DNA from: Streptomyces sp. NBC_00683
GTDB taxonomy: Bacteria > Actinomycetota > Actinomycetes > Streptomycetales > Streptomycetaceae
NCBI RefSeq assembly: GCF_036226745.1
Contig: NZ_CP109013.1
Location: 3,720,001 to 3,784,000 of the forward strand
Direction: 5' to 3'
Length of the DNA stretch: 64,000 bases
In this document: piece by piece, positions 54,142 to 62,747 of the stretch
Layout: the number at the start of each line of letters is the position of its first letter
Position numbering within the stretch: the stretch's first letter is position 1
Notes under the pieces: model-generated
What the model saw: only the letters and a program-made list of their open reading frames with translations
Databases searched by the model: none
Told to the model about the DNA's origin: nothing
Position numbers and translations under genes: made by a program

Positions 54142-55107
54142 TCAGCTCCCTTCCATGGTCCCTCTGCGCGACGCGGCGCGCACCGCACCCATGCTGGCGC
54201 CGATGACCAGGGCGATGGCCAGGGCGTCGGTCGTGGAGAGCGCCTGGTCGAGGATGAGGAAGCCCGCCGTGGCGGCGATGGCGGGTTCCAGGCTCATCAG
54301 GATCGCGAAGGTGGGTGCGGGCAGACGGCGCAGGGCCATGAGTTCCAGGGTGTACGGGAGGACCGAGCTCAGCACGGCCACGGCCGCGCCCAGGGCCAGC
54401 GTGGACGGCACCAGGAGCTTCGAACCGGCCTCCATGATGCCGAGCGGGAGCGAAAGGACCGCCGCGACGACCATGGCCAGGGCCAGGCCGTCCGCCTGCG
54501 GGAAGCGGCGGCCGGTGCGTGCGCTGAAGACGATGTACGCCGCCCACATCGCGCCCGCCCCCAGGGCGTACGCCGCTCCGACCGGGTCCAGGCGGTCGAA
54601 GCCTCCGCCGCTCAGCAGGACGACGCCGCCGAGGGCCAGGCCCGCCCAGACGAAGTTGACCAGGCGGCGGGACGCGACGACGGAGAGGACCAGGGGACCC
54701 AGCACCTCGAGGGTGACGGCGGCGCCCAGCGGGATGCGGTCGGCGGCCTGGTAGAAGAGCGTGTTCATGCCGCCCATCGCGATGCCGAACGCCACGACCG
54801 TGCCCCAGTCCGCCCGGGAGTGCCCGCGCAGCTTCGGACGGCAGACGGCCAGCAGGACGAGCGCGGCGGCGGCCAGGCGCAGCGTGACCACGCCGAGTGC
54901 GCCGGCCTTCGGCATCAGCAGGACCGCGACCGCCGCGCCGAACTGCACGGAGAGCCCGCCGGCGACCACCAGCGCGACCGGCACCAGGGCCGCCCTGCGG
55001 GCGCCGGGACGGCCCGGGCGGCCGTGGCCGGGCTCGTCGAGCGCGGCCACCGCCTCCGGTACGGCGACGGCTGCGGCCGGCTCTGCGGCACTGCGCTGGT
55101 CGTTCAC
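54142..55107 (-). CDS. EamA/RhtA-family transporter
   Basis: 321 residues from the GTG at 55107 with GAGAGG upstream. Ten hydrophobic helices in two EamA repeats: first around LVVAGGLSVQFGAAVAVLLMPKAG and GIAMGGMNTLFYQAADRIPLGAAVTLEVLGPLVLSVV, second around ALGAGAMWAAYIVFSARTG and AILMSLEPAIAATAGFLILDQAL. RhtA-type members export amino acids such as threonine or homoserine. The adjacent divergent LysR gene probably controls it. Confidence 0.9.
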   Translation of the reverse strand: MNDQRSAAEPAAAVAVPEAVAALDEPGHGRPGRPGARRAALVPVALVVAGGLSVQFGAAVAVLLMPKAGALGVVTLRLAAAALVLLAVCRPKLRGHSRADWGTVVAFGIAMGGMNTLFYQAADRIPLGAAVTLEVLGPLVLSVVASRRLVNFVWAGLALGGVVLLSGGGFDRLDPVGAAYALGAGAMWAAYIVFSARTGRRFPQADGLALAMVVAAVLSLPLGIMEAGSKLLVPSTLALGAAVAVLSSVLPYTLELMALRRLPAPTFAILMSLEPAIAATAGFLILDQALSTTDALAIALVIGASMGAVRAASRRGTMEGS

Positions 55108-55248
55108 CTTGGACCTCTCGAAAAGTTCAGTGGAGTGCACTAGCAGGTCCACAGTACGGCACTACCCGTTCAGGCCTCGCCCCTTCACCGTAGAGACGCG
55201 CGCGCCGTGCGTGAAATGCCGATTGCGCTCCCGTTATGCTCCCCACGC

Positions 55249-56145
55249 ATGAGCACAGGACAGTGCAGTGGCGGAGGCGGCGGACGCGGTATCGAGCTCC
55301 GGCACCTCCGGGCCTTCCTCGCGATCGCCGAGGAGGGCAGCGTCACCCGGGCCGCCTCCAGGCTCCGGCTCACCCAGCCCGTCGCCTCCCGGACGCTCGC
55401 GGCCCTGGAGAAGCACCTGGGCGTTCGGCTCGTCGACCGGTCCACGCACCATCTCGCCCTCACCGCCGAGGGCGTCCTCTTCCGGGACAAGGCCGCCGCC
55501 GCGGTCGGCGCCTTCGACGAGGCCGTCGACGCCGGACGGCTGCGCAACTGGCCGCTGCGGCTCGGGCACGCCTGGTCGGCGTTCGGCCCGTACACCACAC
55601 CCCTGCTGCGGACCTGGCAGCAGCGCCACCCGCAGACCCCGCTCGAACTGCTGCGGATCGACGACCGTACGGCCGGCCTGACCCGTGGCGAGGTCGACGC
55701 GGCGCTCCTGCGCGGGCCGGTGGACGCGCCGGGGCTCGTCACCGAGCTGCTGTTCACCGAGGACCGGGTCGCGGCCGTCGCCGCCGACGGCCCGCTCGCC
55801 GCCCGCCGGTCGCTGTCACTCGCCGACCTGGCCGGCGGTGCCGTCGTCCTGAACACCGTCTCCGGCACCACCACGCTCGGCCTGTGGCCCCCGCACGCGC
55901 GGCCCGTATCCACGCTCACCGTCGCCAACACCGACGACTGGCTCACCGCCATCGCCGCGGGACGCGGGGCCGGGGTCTCCGCCGCGTCCACCGCCGACAT
56001 GCACCCGCACGCCGGGGTCGCGTACCGGCCGCTCGACGACGCCCCGCCGCTGCCCGTCCTGCTGGCCCGGCGGGACGGGCCGGGCCACCCGGCCCTGCCG
56101 CAACTGGTCGCGCTCGCACGGGAGATCGTCGACCGCGGGGAATGA
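55249..56145 (+). CDS. LysR-family transcriptional regulator
   Basis: 298 residues from the ATG at 55249. N-terminal winged helix: ELRHLRAFLAIAEEGSVTRAASRLRLTQPVASRTLAALEKHLGVRLVDR. C-terminal periplasmic-binding-like effector domain. LysR proteins typically control the divergent neighbour, here the EamA transporter, sharing a 141-bp region that holds an AGTGCACT palindrome. Effector unknown. Confidence 0.92.
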   Translation: MSTGQCSGGGGGRGIELRHLRAFLAIAEEGSVTRAASRLRLTQPVASRTLAALEKHLGVRLVDRSTHHLALTAEGVLFRDKAAAAVGAFDEAVDAGRLRNWPLRLGHAWSAFGPYTTPLLRTWQQRHPQTPLELLRIDDRTAGLTRGEVDAALLRGPVDAPGLVTELLFTEDRVAAVAADGPLAARRSLSLADLAGGAVVLNTVSGTTTLGLWPPHARPVSTLTVANTDDWLTAIAAGRGAGVSAASTADMHPHAGVAYRPLDDAPPLPVLLARRDGPGHPALPQLVALAREIVDRGE

Positions 56146-56212
56146 AGCGCCGGGGTGCGGCAGTTGGCAGCTGAGCACAGTCCAACCGAACCGATCACTC
56201 CGGGGGCATGCC

Positions 56213-57388
56213 ATGTCGGACGAGGACAGGACCATCACCGTGTACGGCACGGTCGCGGCCGGTTTCGAGGGCGTACGGGAGGAGTTCGCCGCCGTACTCG
56301 CCGAGGACCACACCGAGCCGGGCGGCCAGCTCGCCGTCCACCACCACGGCCGCCGGGTGGTGGACCTGTGGGCCGGGGAGGGGATCGCCGGGGATTCGCT
56401 GCCCGCGGTGTACTCCTCCACCAAGGGCGCCGCGCACCTCGTCCTCGCCCTGCTCGTCCAGGACGGCGTCCTGGACCTGGACCGGACGGTCGCGTCGTAC
56501 TGGCCGGAGTTCGCCGCCGAGGGCAAGGGCGGGCTGACCCTGCACGAGCTGGTCTCGCACCGCTCCGGGGTGGTCTGGGCGGACGGCGGACTCGGCGTCG
56601 CGGAACTGGCCGACGACCGGATACTCGCCGAGCGGCTGGCCGGCCAGCGGCCGTTCTGGGAGCCGGGGACGGCGTACGGGTACCACGCGCTGGTGATCGG
56701 CGCCCTCACCGGTGAGGTCGTACGCAGGGCCACCGGGCGGTCGGTCCAGGAGCTGTTCGAGGAGCGGGTGCGCGCCCCGTACGGTCTGGACTTCCACCTG
56801 GGACTGCCCGAGGCGCTCGAACCGCGGTACGTGGCCATCCGGCCCGGCGTGCCCACGCCCGAGCAGGCCGCGGAGGCCGAGGCGAACCCCGTGGACCCGG
56901 AGGGCCTGATGGCGCTCGCGTTCGGCTGGACGTCGGACCCGCCGCTCGACCTGGTCGAGTTCGCCAACACCCGTGCCGTGCGCGCCCTCGGCCAGGCCTC
57001 GGCCGGCGGGGTGGCATCGGCGCGCGGGCTGGCCGGGATGTACGCGGCGGCGATCTCGGAGGTGGACGGCCGGGCACCCCTGCTCAAGCCGGACATGCTG
57101 GCCGAGGTCGGCCGGGTGCGGTGGACGGGCACCGACGTGGTGACCGGAGAACCGAACCCCTTCACGGTCGGCTTCGAGGCGTCGCAGGTGCCCTACCCGT
57201 TCCTGGGCGAGGGGGCGTTCGGGCACGCGGGGGCCGCGGGGTCGCAGGCGTTCGCCGACCCGGTCCACGGTGTGGCCTACGGCTACACGCGACGCCGGTT
57301 CGCGCTGCCGGGCGGGCCCGCGCCGGAGAACGAGCGGCTGGCCGCGGCGGTGATCCGGGCGGCGGACGGGGTGCGGGTGGACGCGTAG
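56213..57388 (+). CDS. Serine hydrolase (beta-lactamase/DD-peptidase fold, EstB-like)
   Basis: 391 residues. SxxK nucleophile as S68-S-T-K71 (VYSSTKGAAHL); the Tyr motif appears in YGYHALVIGALTG; an H-x-G triad replaces KTG (FGHAGAAGSQAF). This arrangement is class C beta-lactamase-like, typical of esterases such as EstB. No signal peptide, so probably cytosolic. Substrate unknown. Confidence 0.88.
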   Translation: MSDEDRTITVYGTVAAGFEGVREEFAAVLAEDHTEPGGQLAVHHHGRRVVDLWAGEGIAGDSLPAVYSSTKGAAHLVLALLVQDGVLDLDRTVASYWPEFAAEGKGGLTLHELVSHRSGVVWADGGLGVAELADDRILAERLAGQRPFWEPGTAYGYHALVIGALTGEVVRRATGRSVQELFEERVRAPYGLDFHLGLPEALEPRYVAIRPGVPTPEQAAEAEANPVDPEGLMALAFGWTSDPPLDLVEFANTRAVRALGQASAGGVASARGLAGMYAAAISEVDGRAPLLKPDMLAEVGRVRWTGTDVVTGEPNPFTVGFEASQVPYPFLGEGAFGHAGAAGSQAFADPVHGVAYGYTRRRFALPGGPAPENERLAAAVIRAADGVRVDA

Positions 57389-57507
57389 CGCGCGTGCGGT
57401 GCGCAGTGTGCCGGGTCAGGTGTGGACGGGGCCCTGCACGGGCGCCCCGGTCCGGAGCACCGGGTCCGTCCTCGAACGCCGGACGGGCTGGAACGGCCAG
57501 GAACCCG

Positions 57508-57547
57508 CACAGGCGGCCCGGTCCCGCGCGGGACCGGGCCGCCTGTG
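57508..57547. terminator. 40-bp perfect palindrome between convergent genes
   Basis: The two 20-bp arms are exact reverse complements with no spacer (centre at 57527/57528; arms start with CACAGGCGGC and end with GCCGCCTGTG). It lies 3 bp from the LCP stop and about 120 bp after the serine-hydrolase stop, so it should fold into a very stable hairpin terminating both transcripts. Confidence 0.7.
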
Positions 57548-57550
57548 GCG

Positions 57551-59356
57551 CTACTTGGCGCAGACCGCCTTGTCCGCCTGGACCTGCTGGATGTCCTTCG
57601 GGGCCTTCTGTGGGGCCGCGAGCGGGGTGCCCGCTTCCTTGAAGTCCGGGCCCAGCGTCAGCACCATCGGGTCCATCGCGCCCGCGTCCGTCGTCGTCGG
57701 CTTCAGGGCCGAGGCCGACAGGCCCATCAGGTCGGCCAGCCGGCGTGCCTGGTCCGCCTGGTTGGGGGCGTAGACCAGCTGGGTCTTCGCCACCTTCTCG
57801 GGTGCGTTGGCCTGGTTGGCGGACTTGAGCACGCCCTCCTCGTTCTGCAGCCAGTCCAGCGCTTCCTGCGCGGACCCTGCCGGGGCCCCGCCGTTGAAGA
57901 CGTCGACCCGCACGTCCGCCGGGTCGGCCATCTCGCCCTTGAGCTTGGCGGCGTCCTTGGCCTTGGCCGCGGCCTTCTCCTGCTTCTCCACCGCGGTGAA
58001 GGAGACGTCCTCGCGCATCATCGAGAACACCTGAGGGGCCTTGGTCTCGTCCAGGACGACCGTGGCCTTCACCTTCTCGGTCGGGTTGTCTATCACCGGC
58101 ACCGTGGTGAAGGTGATGTTCTTCGGGTCGACCGAGGCCAGTTCCATGCCCAGTTTGCGGAGCTGGTTGATGTCACTGATCTTGTCGTCGACGGTCAGCG
58201 CCTTGGTGCCCGCCTCCGCGAGGCTCCACATCTTCGTGGGGCTGGTCAGGGTCTCGTTGGACTTCAGCTTCCGCATCAGCGAGCCCAGGAACTGCTGCTG
58301 GATCTCGATCCGGCTCAGGTCGCCGCCGAATCCGACCGAGTGCCGGGTCCGCAGGAAGGCCAGCGCCTGCTCACCGTCGAGGGTGTGCTCGCCCTGGTCG
58401 AGCTTGAGGTGGGAGTCCGGGTCGTCGATGTCCTTGGCGAGGCAGACGTCCACGCCGCCGACGGCCGCGGTCATGGTCTTGACCGCGTTGAAGTCTGCCA
58501 CCATGAAGTGGTCGACCTTCATCCCGGTGATCTCCGTGATGGTGCGCATGGTGCAGCTGGGCGTACGCCCGGACTGCCCGAGGCTCTCGTTGAACCGTTT
58601 GTCCGGGGTTCCCGCGATGTCCTTGGTCGTGCCGTCGCTCTGGTCCGTCGGGCAGTCCGGGATGTCCGTTATCAGGTCGCGCGGAATGCTCAGCGCGGTC
58701 GCGTTCGTACGGTCCTTGGAGACGTGGAAGAGGATCGTGGTGTCGGCGTGGCCGACGCTGCCCTTGTCCCCGTAGCCCTCGTTGCCCTTGCCGGTCCGCT
58801 TGTCGGTCCCGATCACCAGGATGTTGATCGGGCGGTCCTTGCTGAAGCCGCCGGTGCCGGCACCGTCGCTGGAGACGGAGGTGATGTTGCCGTTGAAGTG
58901 CTGGTACACGAGGTAGCCCGCGGTACCGACGCCGACCAGCAGGAACGCCAGCACGCCGCCCGTCCAGACCAGAGCCTTCTTCTTGGCGGACTTCTTCGGC
59001 TTCGGCCTGCGGCGGCCCGTCGACGGCCCTGCCGCCCGGCCCGCGGCGCGACCGCCCGGCTCCCGTGCGTCGTCCCGGTCCCCGCGGCCGGACCTGCGTC
59101 CGCCGCGCTGCCCGGGTACGGAGGTCCGCTCCTCGTCCGGCGGTGCCGCCGGGCCGGATCGGCGGCGCGGGGAGGGCGCGGATGCGGCGCCCTGGGATGT
59201 GCCGCTTCCGGATCTCCTGCTTCGGGGGGAAGCCGGTGCGGCTGATCGCCCTGTGGAGGGGGTCAGTCGCAGTTCGTAATCACCGGTGTCCGGGTTGAGT
59301 ACCCACTGGTCTGCGGGGTCGATACCCTCGTCCCGCCCACGGCCTTGCGCGTCCAC
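57551..59356 (-). CDS. LCP-family cell-wall glycopolymer ligase (LytR/CpsA/Psr)
   Basis: 601 residues. A cytoplasmic Arg/Pro/Gly-rich N terminus (about 1-125), one transmembrane helix (about 128-150, LVWTGGVLAFLLVGVGTAGYLVY), the LCP catalytic domain (about 170-340, INILVIGTDKRTGKGN, HADTTILFHVSKDRTNATALSIPRDL, FLRTRHSVGFGGDLSRIEIQQQFLG), and a C-terminal LytR_C domain (about 455-550). It attaches glycopolymers (wall teichoic acids or, in Streptomyces, teichulosonic-type polymers) to peptidoglycan. GTG at 59356, GGAGG upstream. Confidence 0.93.
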   Translation of the reverse strand: MDAQGRGRDEGIDPADQWVLNPDTGDYELRLTPSTGRSAAPASPRSRRSGSGTSQGAASAPSPRRRSGPAAPPDEERTSVPGQRGGRRSGRGDRDDAREPGGRAAGRAAGPSTGRRRPKPKKSAKKKALVWTGGVLAFLLVGVGTAGYLVYQHFNGNITSVSSDGAGTGGFSKDRPINILVIGTDKRTGKGNEGYGDKGSVGHADTTILFHVSKDRTNATALSIPRDLITDIPDCPTDQSDGTTKDIAGTPDKRFNESLGQSGRTPSCTMRTITEITGMKVDHFMVADFNAVKTMTAAVGGVDVCLAKDIDDPDSHLKLDQGEHTLDGEQALAFLRTRHSVGFGGDLSRIEIQQQFLGSLMRKLKSNETLTSPTKMWSLAEAGTKALTVDDKISDINQLRKLGMELASVDPKNITFTTVPVIDNPTEKVKATVVLDETKAPQVFSMMREDVSFTAVEKQEKAAAKAKDAAKLKGEMADPADVRVDVFNGGAPAGSAQEALDWLQNEEGVLKSANQANAPEKVAKTQLVYAPNQADQARRLADLMGLSASALKPTTTDAGAMDPMVLTLGPDFKEAGTPLAAPQKAPKDIQQVQADKAVCAK

Positions 59357-59715
59357 GGTTGCCTGCGTCCTCCGTCGGGGCCCACGCGGCGCCTCCCCCT
59401 CAAGGCGCTCGGTGTGTCATACGGCAGTGCGCCCGACCTGCGAGGTCGGCCGCACCGGAGCGCTCACACTAGCTGCCCGTTCGCCTGTGAGCGACGATCG
59501 TGACAAATCAAGCTCCGCACAGGGGACATACCGCCACATTCGTCACCACTTCCCCACCCGCCACGCCGTTTCATCCGGCACGCGAGGCCCGGAGCGCCCG
59601 GACGAGGCACCTTCCGAACCAGATTTCAAACAGAAGTGACCACAAGGAATCCCCAAACAACTCGTCAATTCTCCTATAGTTGGCGTGACTTGATCAGGAA
59701 CAATCAGCTCCAGTT
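59357..59715. other. Intergenic region upstream of the conservon and LCP gene
   Basis: 359 bp between divergent genes. It holds the LCP and cvnA control regions. A TATAGT box at 59675-59680 may be the cvn -10; no -35 is convincing. A TAGTGT box on the minus strand (near 59470) could serve the LCP gene. I see no gene or repeat. Confidence 0.4.
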
Positions 59716-61290
59716 GTGGCTCTTTCAACACAGCCGCACCGAAGCGTCCGTATTGTCCCTGCCCCCGCCCCGAACCGTCCGCCCCGAGGACTCCGATTGC
59801 GCCCTTCACTCCGGCCAACCGCACTCGCCCTGCTGATATCGGCAGCCGTCACCGGTTCCCTGTGCCTGTGGGCGGCAGCCGCCTCACCCACCTCGGTACG
59901 GACCCCAGTCATCTGGGGGGCGGTCGCAGCTGCCGTGCTGCTGTGCGCCGCGGCGACCATCACGGTCCGTACGCTCGCCGCCGCGCGCAACCTGCGTGCC
60001 CTGCGGGCCGCCGACGCCGAACGCTTCACCGCCGAGACCTCCCGCCTCGTCTCGACCTCCGCCTCGGAGGCCCAGCGCTACACCGCGGAGACCGCCCGCA
60101 TCAGAGCCGCGGCCGCCGCCGAGACCGCCCGTGTCACCAGTGAGGCGCACGACCGGGTCGCCCGGGTCACCGCCGACGCCTCCGAGCAGAGCGCCCGCCT
60201 CGGCGCCGAGGCCGAGCGGCTCACCGCCCGTGCCCGGCGCAGTGAGACCGAGCGCGCGGCAGCGGTCGCCGCCTGCGCCAACGCCGCCGGCCGGATGCAG
60301 GCCCTGGCCACGAGCATGCTGGCCGACCTGCGCGAGATGGAGCACCGCCACACCGCCGAGGACGTCCTCGGCGATCTGCTGCACCTGGACCACCGCACCG
60401 CCCAGGCGGGCCGTCTCGCCGACTCCATCGCCGTGCTCACCGGCGCGCGTTCCGGGCGCCGCTGGGCAAAGCCGATCGTCATGGAGTCGATCCTGCGCGG
60501 CGCGATGGGCCGTATCGGCAGCTACCAGCGCATCCGCCTGCACTCCACGAGTGACGTCGCGATCGCCGGTCACGCCGCCGAGGGTGTCATGCACGCGCTC
60601 GCGGAACTCCTCGACAACGCCACCAACTTCTCGCCGCCCACGGCCGAGGTGCACGTGTACGTCGAGGAGGTCCCGGCCGGCATCGTCGTCACCGTCGAGG
60701 ACAGCGGTCTGGTGATGAGCGATGTGCAGCTGCGCCGTGCGGAGCGTGCCGTGTCCGCCGAGAACCAGGACCTCACGGCCCTGTCCGGCACCCGGCTCGG
60801 CCTCGCCGTCGTCGGACGGCTGGCCCGCAAGCACGGCCTCACCGTCTCCTTCCGGCCGTCCGCGCGCGGCGGCACGGGCGCGCTGATGATGCTGCCGCAG
60901 GAGCTCATCTCCCGTACTCCCTTGCCGGCCCCCGTGCCCGCCGCCCGCCCCGAGCCGGAGCCCGACCACGCAACGGCGGCGACACCGTCCGCCGCCCCCG
61001 CGGCGGACAGGCAGGACCAGGGCTCCCCCGAGCCCGTACCCGGGTCCTCGACGGATTCCGATTCCGAATCCACCGGTGCAGTACCCCAGTTCGGTGACAG
61101 CGGCCTGCCCAAGCGCCGCCGAGGCCGCACCCTGGCCGCCGCCGAATCCCGTACCGGCAATGCCACCCCCGGCGGAGCCGATTCCCCCAGGCCCCGTACC
61201 ACCGACCCGAAGGTCCAGGCAGCACGCTTCAGCACCTTCAGCCAGGCGGTACGAGCCAACTCCCCGCACCCGGAAGGCAACACCCGATGA
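59716..61290 (+). CDS. cvnA: CvnA: conservon sensor histidine-kinase-like protein
   Basis: 524 residues from the GTG at 59716; a TTG at 59797 is an alternative. Two membrane spans (ALALLISAAVTGSLCLWAAAA and VIWGAVAAAVLLCAAATITVRTL) with an extracytoplasmic loop between, a long charged coiled coil, then an HATPase domain (HALAELLDNATNFSPP, the N box) and a Pro/Ser-rich tail. No clear phosphoacceptor histidine domain. It heads a classic conservon; the next three genes follow at 4-bp overlaps. Confidence 0.88.
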   Translation: MALSTQPHRSVRIVPAPAPNRPPRGLRLRPSLRPTALALLISAAVTGSLCLWAAAASPTSVRTPVIWGAVAAAVLLCAAATITVRTLAAARNLRALRAADAERFTAETSRLVSTSASEAQRYTAETARIRAAAAAETARVTSEAHDRVARVTADASEQSARLGAEAERLTARARRSETERAAAVAACANAAGRMQALATSMLADLREMEHRHTAEDVLGDLLHLDHRTAQAGRLADSIAVLTGARSGRRWAKPIVMESILRGAMGRIGSYQRIRLHSTSDVAIAGHAAEGVMHALAELLDNATNFSPPTAEVHVYVEEVPAGIVVTVEDSGLVMSDVQLRRAERAVSAENQDLTALSGTRLGLAVVGRLARKHGLTVSFRPSARGGTGALMMLPQELISRTPLPAPVPAARPEPEPDHATAATPSAAPAADRQDQGSPEPVPGSSTDSDSESTGAVPQFGDSGLPKRRRGRTLAAAESRTGNATPGGADSPRPRTTDPKVQAARFSTFSQAVRANSPHPEGNTR

Positions 61291-61736
61291 CCGCGACCAC
61301 CGACGAGAAGCTCAACTGGCTGCTGGAGGGGCTGCTCGACCGCACGCCCGGCGCCCGGCACGCCCTCGTCCTGTCCCGGGACGGCCTCAAGCTGTGCCGT
61401 ACGCCCGAGCTCTCCGTCGACCAGGCCGACCAGCTGGCCGCGATCTCCGCCGGCATCCAGAGCCTGTCGCACGGCGCGTCCATCGAGTTCGGTGACGGCA
61501 CGGGTGGCGTGCGGTCCGCGATGGCAGAGTTCTACGGCGGTGTGCTGTTCATCGTCGAGGCGGGCGCCGGCGCCCATCTCGCGGTCGTGGCCGCCGAGGA
61601 GTCCGACGTCGGCCTCGTCGGCCACAACATGAGCGAACTCGTCGAGCAGCTCGGCGAGTACCTCGTCGCCCCGCCCCGCACTCCCGTAGAAGTGGACGAC
61701 GCAGCGGCCACCGCCGCGGAAACCGCGGACGTATGA
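61287..61736 (+). CDS. cvnB: CvnB: roadblock/LC7-domain protein
   Basis: 149 residues. Roadblock/LC7 fold: NWLLEGLLDRTPGARHALVLSRDGLKLCRTPELSVDQADQLAAISAGIQSLSHGASIEFG. In conservons the CvnB proteins act with CvnD, resembling MglB/MglA GTPase-activating pairs. ATG overlaps the cvnA stop. Confidence 0.92.
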   Translation: MTATTDEKLNWLLEGLLDRTPGARHALVLSRDGLKLCRTPELSVDQADQLAAISAGIQSLSHGASIEFGDGTGGVRSAMAEFYGGVLFIVEAGAGAHLAVVAAEESDVGLVGHNMSELVEQLGEYLVAPPRTPVEVDDAAATAAETADV

Positions 61737-62104
61737 CGTCGGCGCCGCGCCCCCGCCCCGGACGCGACGACGACCCGGACCGGCTGTACACCCTCACCGG
61801 TGGCCGCAGCCGGTCCGACTCGGCCGCGTTCGACCTCGTGACGCTCGTGGTCGCCGAGTGCGACCCGAACCCCGGTATGCAGTCGGAGCACGTCGCGATC
61901 CTGCGGATGTGCCGGCGCCCCACCGCCGTCGTCGAAATCTCGGCAACCCTGAATCTGCCCGTCAGCATCGTCCGCATCATGCTCTGCGACCTGCTCGACA
62001 CCGGCCGGATCAGCGCCCGCCATCCCCGTACTGCCCGTGTCGAGGACCGGCTCCCCGACACCGACACCCTGGAACAGGTGCTCGTTGGACTCCGCAACCT
62101 CTGA
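61733..62104 (+). CDS. cvnC: CvnC: DUF742 protein
   Basis: 123 residues. DUF742 hallmark PDRLYTLTGGRSRSDSAAFDLVTLVVA and the helix-turn-helix-like region ILRMCRRPTAVVEISATLNLPVSIVRIMLCDLLDTGRI. The conserved third conservon protein, contacting the GTPase and sensor. Starts at ATG 61733, overlapping the cvnB stop by 4 bp. Confidence 0.92.
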   Translation: MTSAPRPRPGRDDDPDRLYTLTGGRSRSDSAAFDLVTLVVAECDPNPGMQSEHVAILRMCRRPTAVVEISATLNLPVSIVRIMLCDLLDTGRISARHPRTARVEDRLPDTDTLEQVLVGLRNL

Positions 62105-62747
62105 CCGTGCCGCCCTGCAGGCGACAGCCGACAACGGACTGAAGATCGTCGTTGTGGGCGGCTTCGGGGTCGGCAAGACCACCATGGTCCGTTCCGTGAG
62201 CGAGATCCGTCCGCTCAACACCGAAGAGACCATGACCCGCGCGGGCGAGGCCGTCGACCACCTCGACGGTGTGCAGTCCAAGACGTCCACCACGGTCGCC
62301 TTCGACTTCGGCCGGATCACGCTGGACAAGCGCTCGGTCCTCTATCTCTTCGGCGCGCCCGGACAGGAACGCTTCTGGTTCCTGTGGGACCGCCTCTTCT
62401 CCGGGACCCTGGGTGCCGTCGTACTCGTCGACACCCGGCGGCTCGCCGACTCCTGGTACGCGATCGACCGGCTGGAGCACCACGGCACGCCGTTCATCGT
62501 CGCGTGCAACGACTTCGGCGGCCCGCTCCACACCGAGCAGCAGATACGCGAGGCGCTGGACCTCTCCCCCGACGTTCCGCTCGTCGAGTGCGACGCCCGG
62601 GACCGGTCCTCCAGCAAGTACGTCCTGATCACGCTCGTCGAGCACCTCCACGCACTCTCCGTCGCCCGATCCCGGACCGCCGAGGCGGCCCTGGCAGGAA
62701 GCACGGCTTCGGCGGCGGCCGCAAAGACCCCGGAGCCCACGCTGTGA
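62085..62747 (+). CDS. cvnD: CvnD: small Ras-like GTPase
   Basis: 220 residues from the TTG at 62085 (GGAACAGGTG upstream), overlapping cvnC. G1 P-loop GGFGVGKTT near residue 21, switch region STTVAFDFGRI, G3 FGAPGQERFWFLWD, G4-like NDFGG. Conservon GTPases lack some G4/G5 consensus, as here. The C-terminal 30 residues are Ala/Thr-rich. It couples to the P450 gene by GTGA. Confidence 0.92.
   Translation: MDSATSDRAALQATADNGLKIVVVGGFGVGKTTMVRSVSEIRPLNTEETMTRAGEAVDHLDGVQSKTSTTVAFDFGRITLDKRSVLYLFGAPGQERFWFLWDRLFSGTLGAVVLVDTRRLADSWYAIDRLEHHGTPFIVACNDFGGPLHTEQQIREALDLSPDVPLVECDARDRSSSKYVLITLVEHLHALSVARSRTAEAALAGSTASAAAAKTPEPTL

Noticed and set aside
59636..59836. 66-residue plus-strand ORF upstream of cvnA
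   Set aside because: Overlaps the cvnA start, atypical composition and codon bias.
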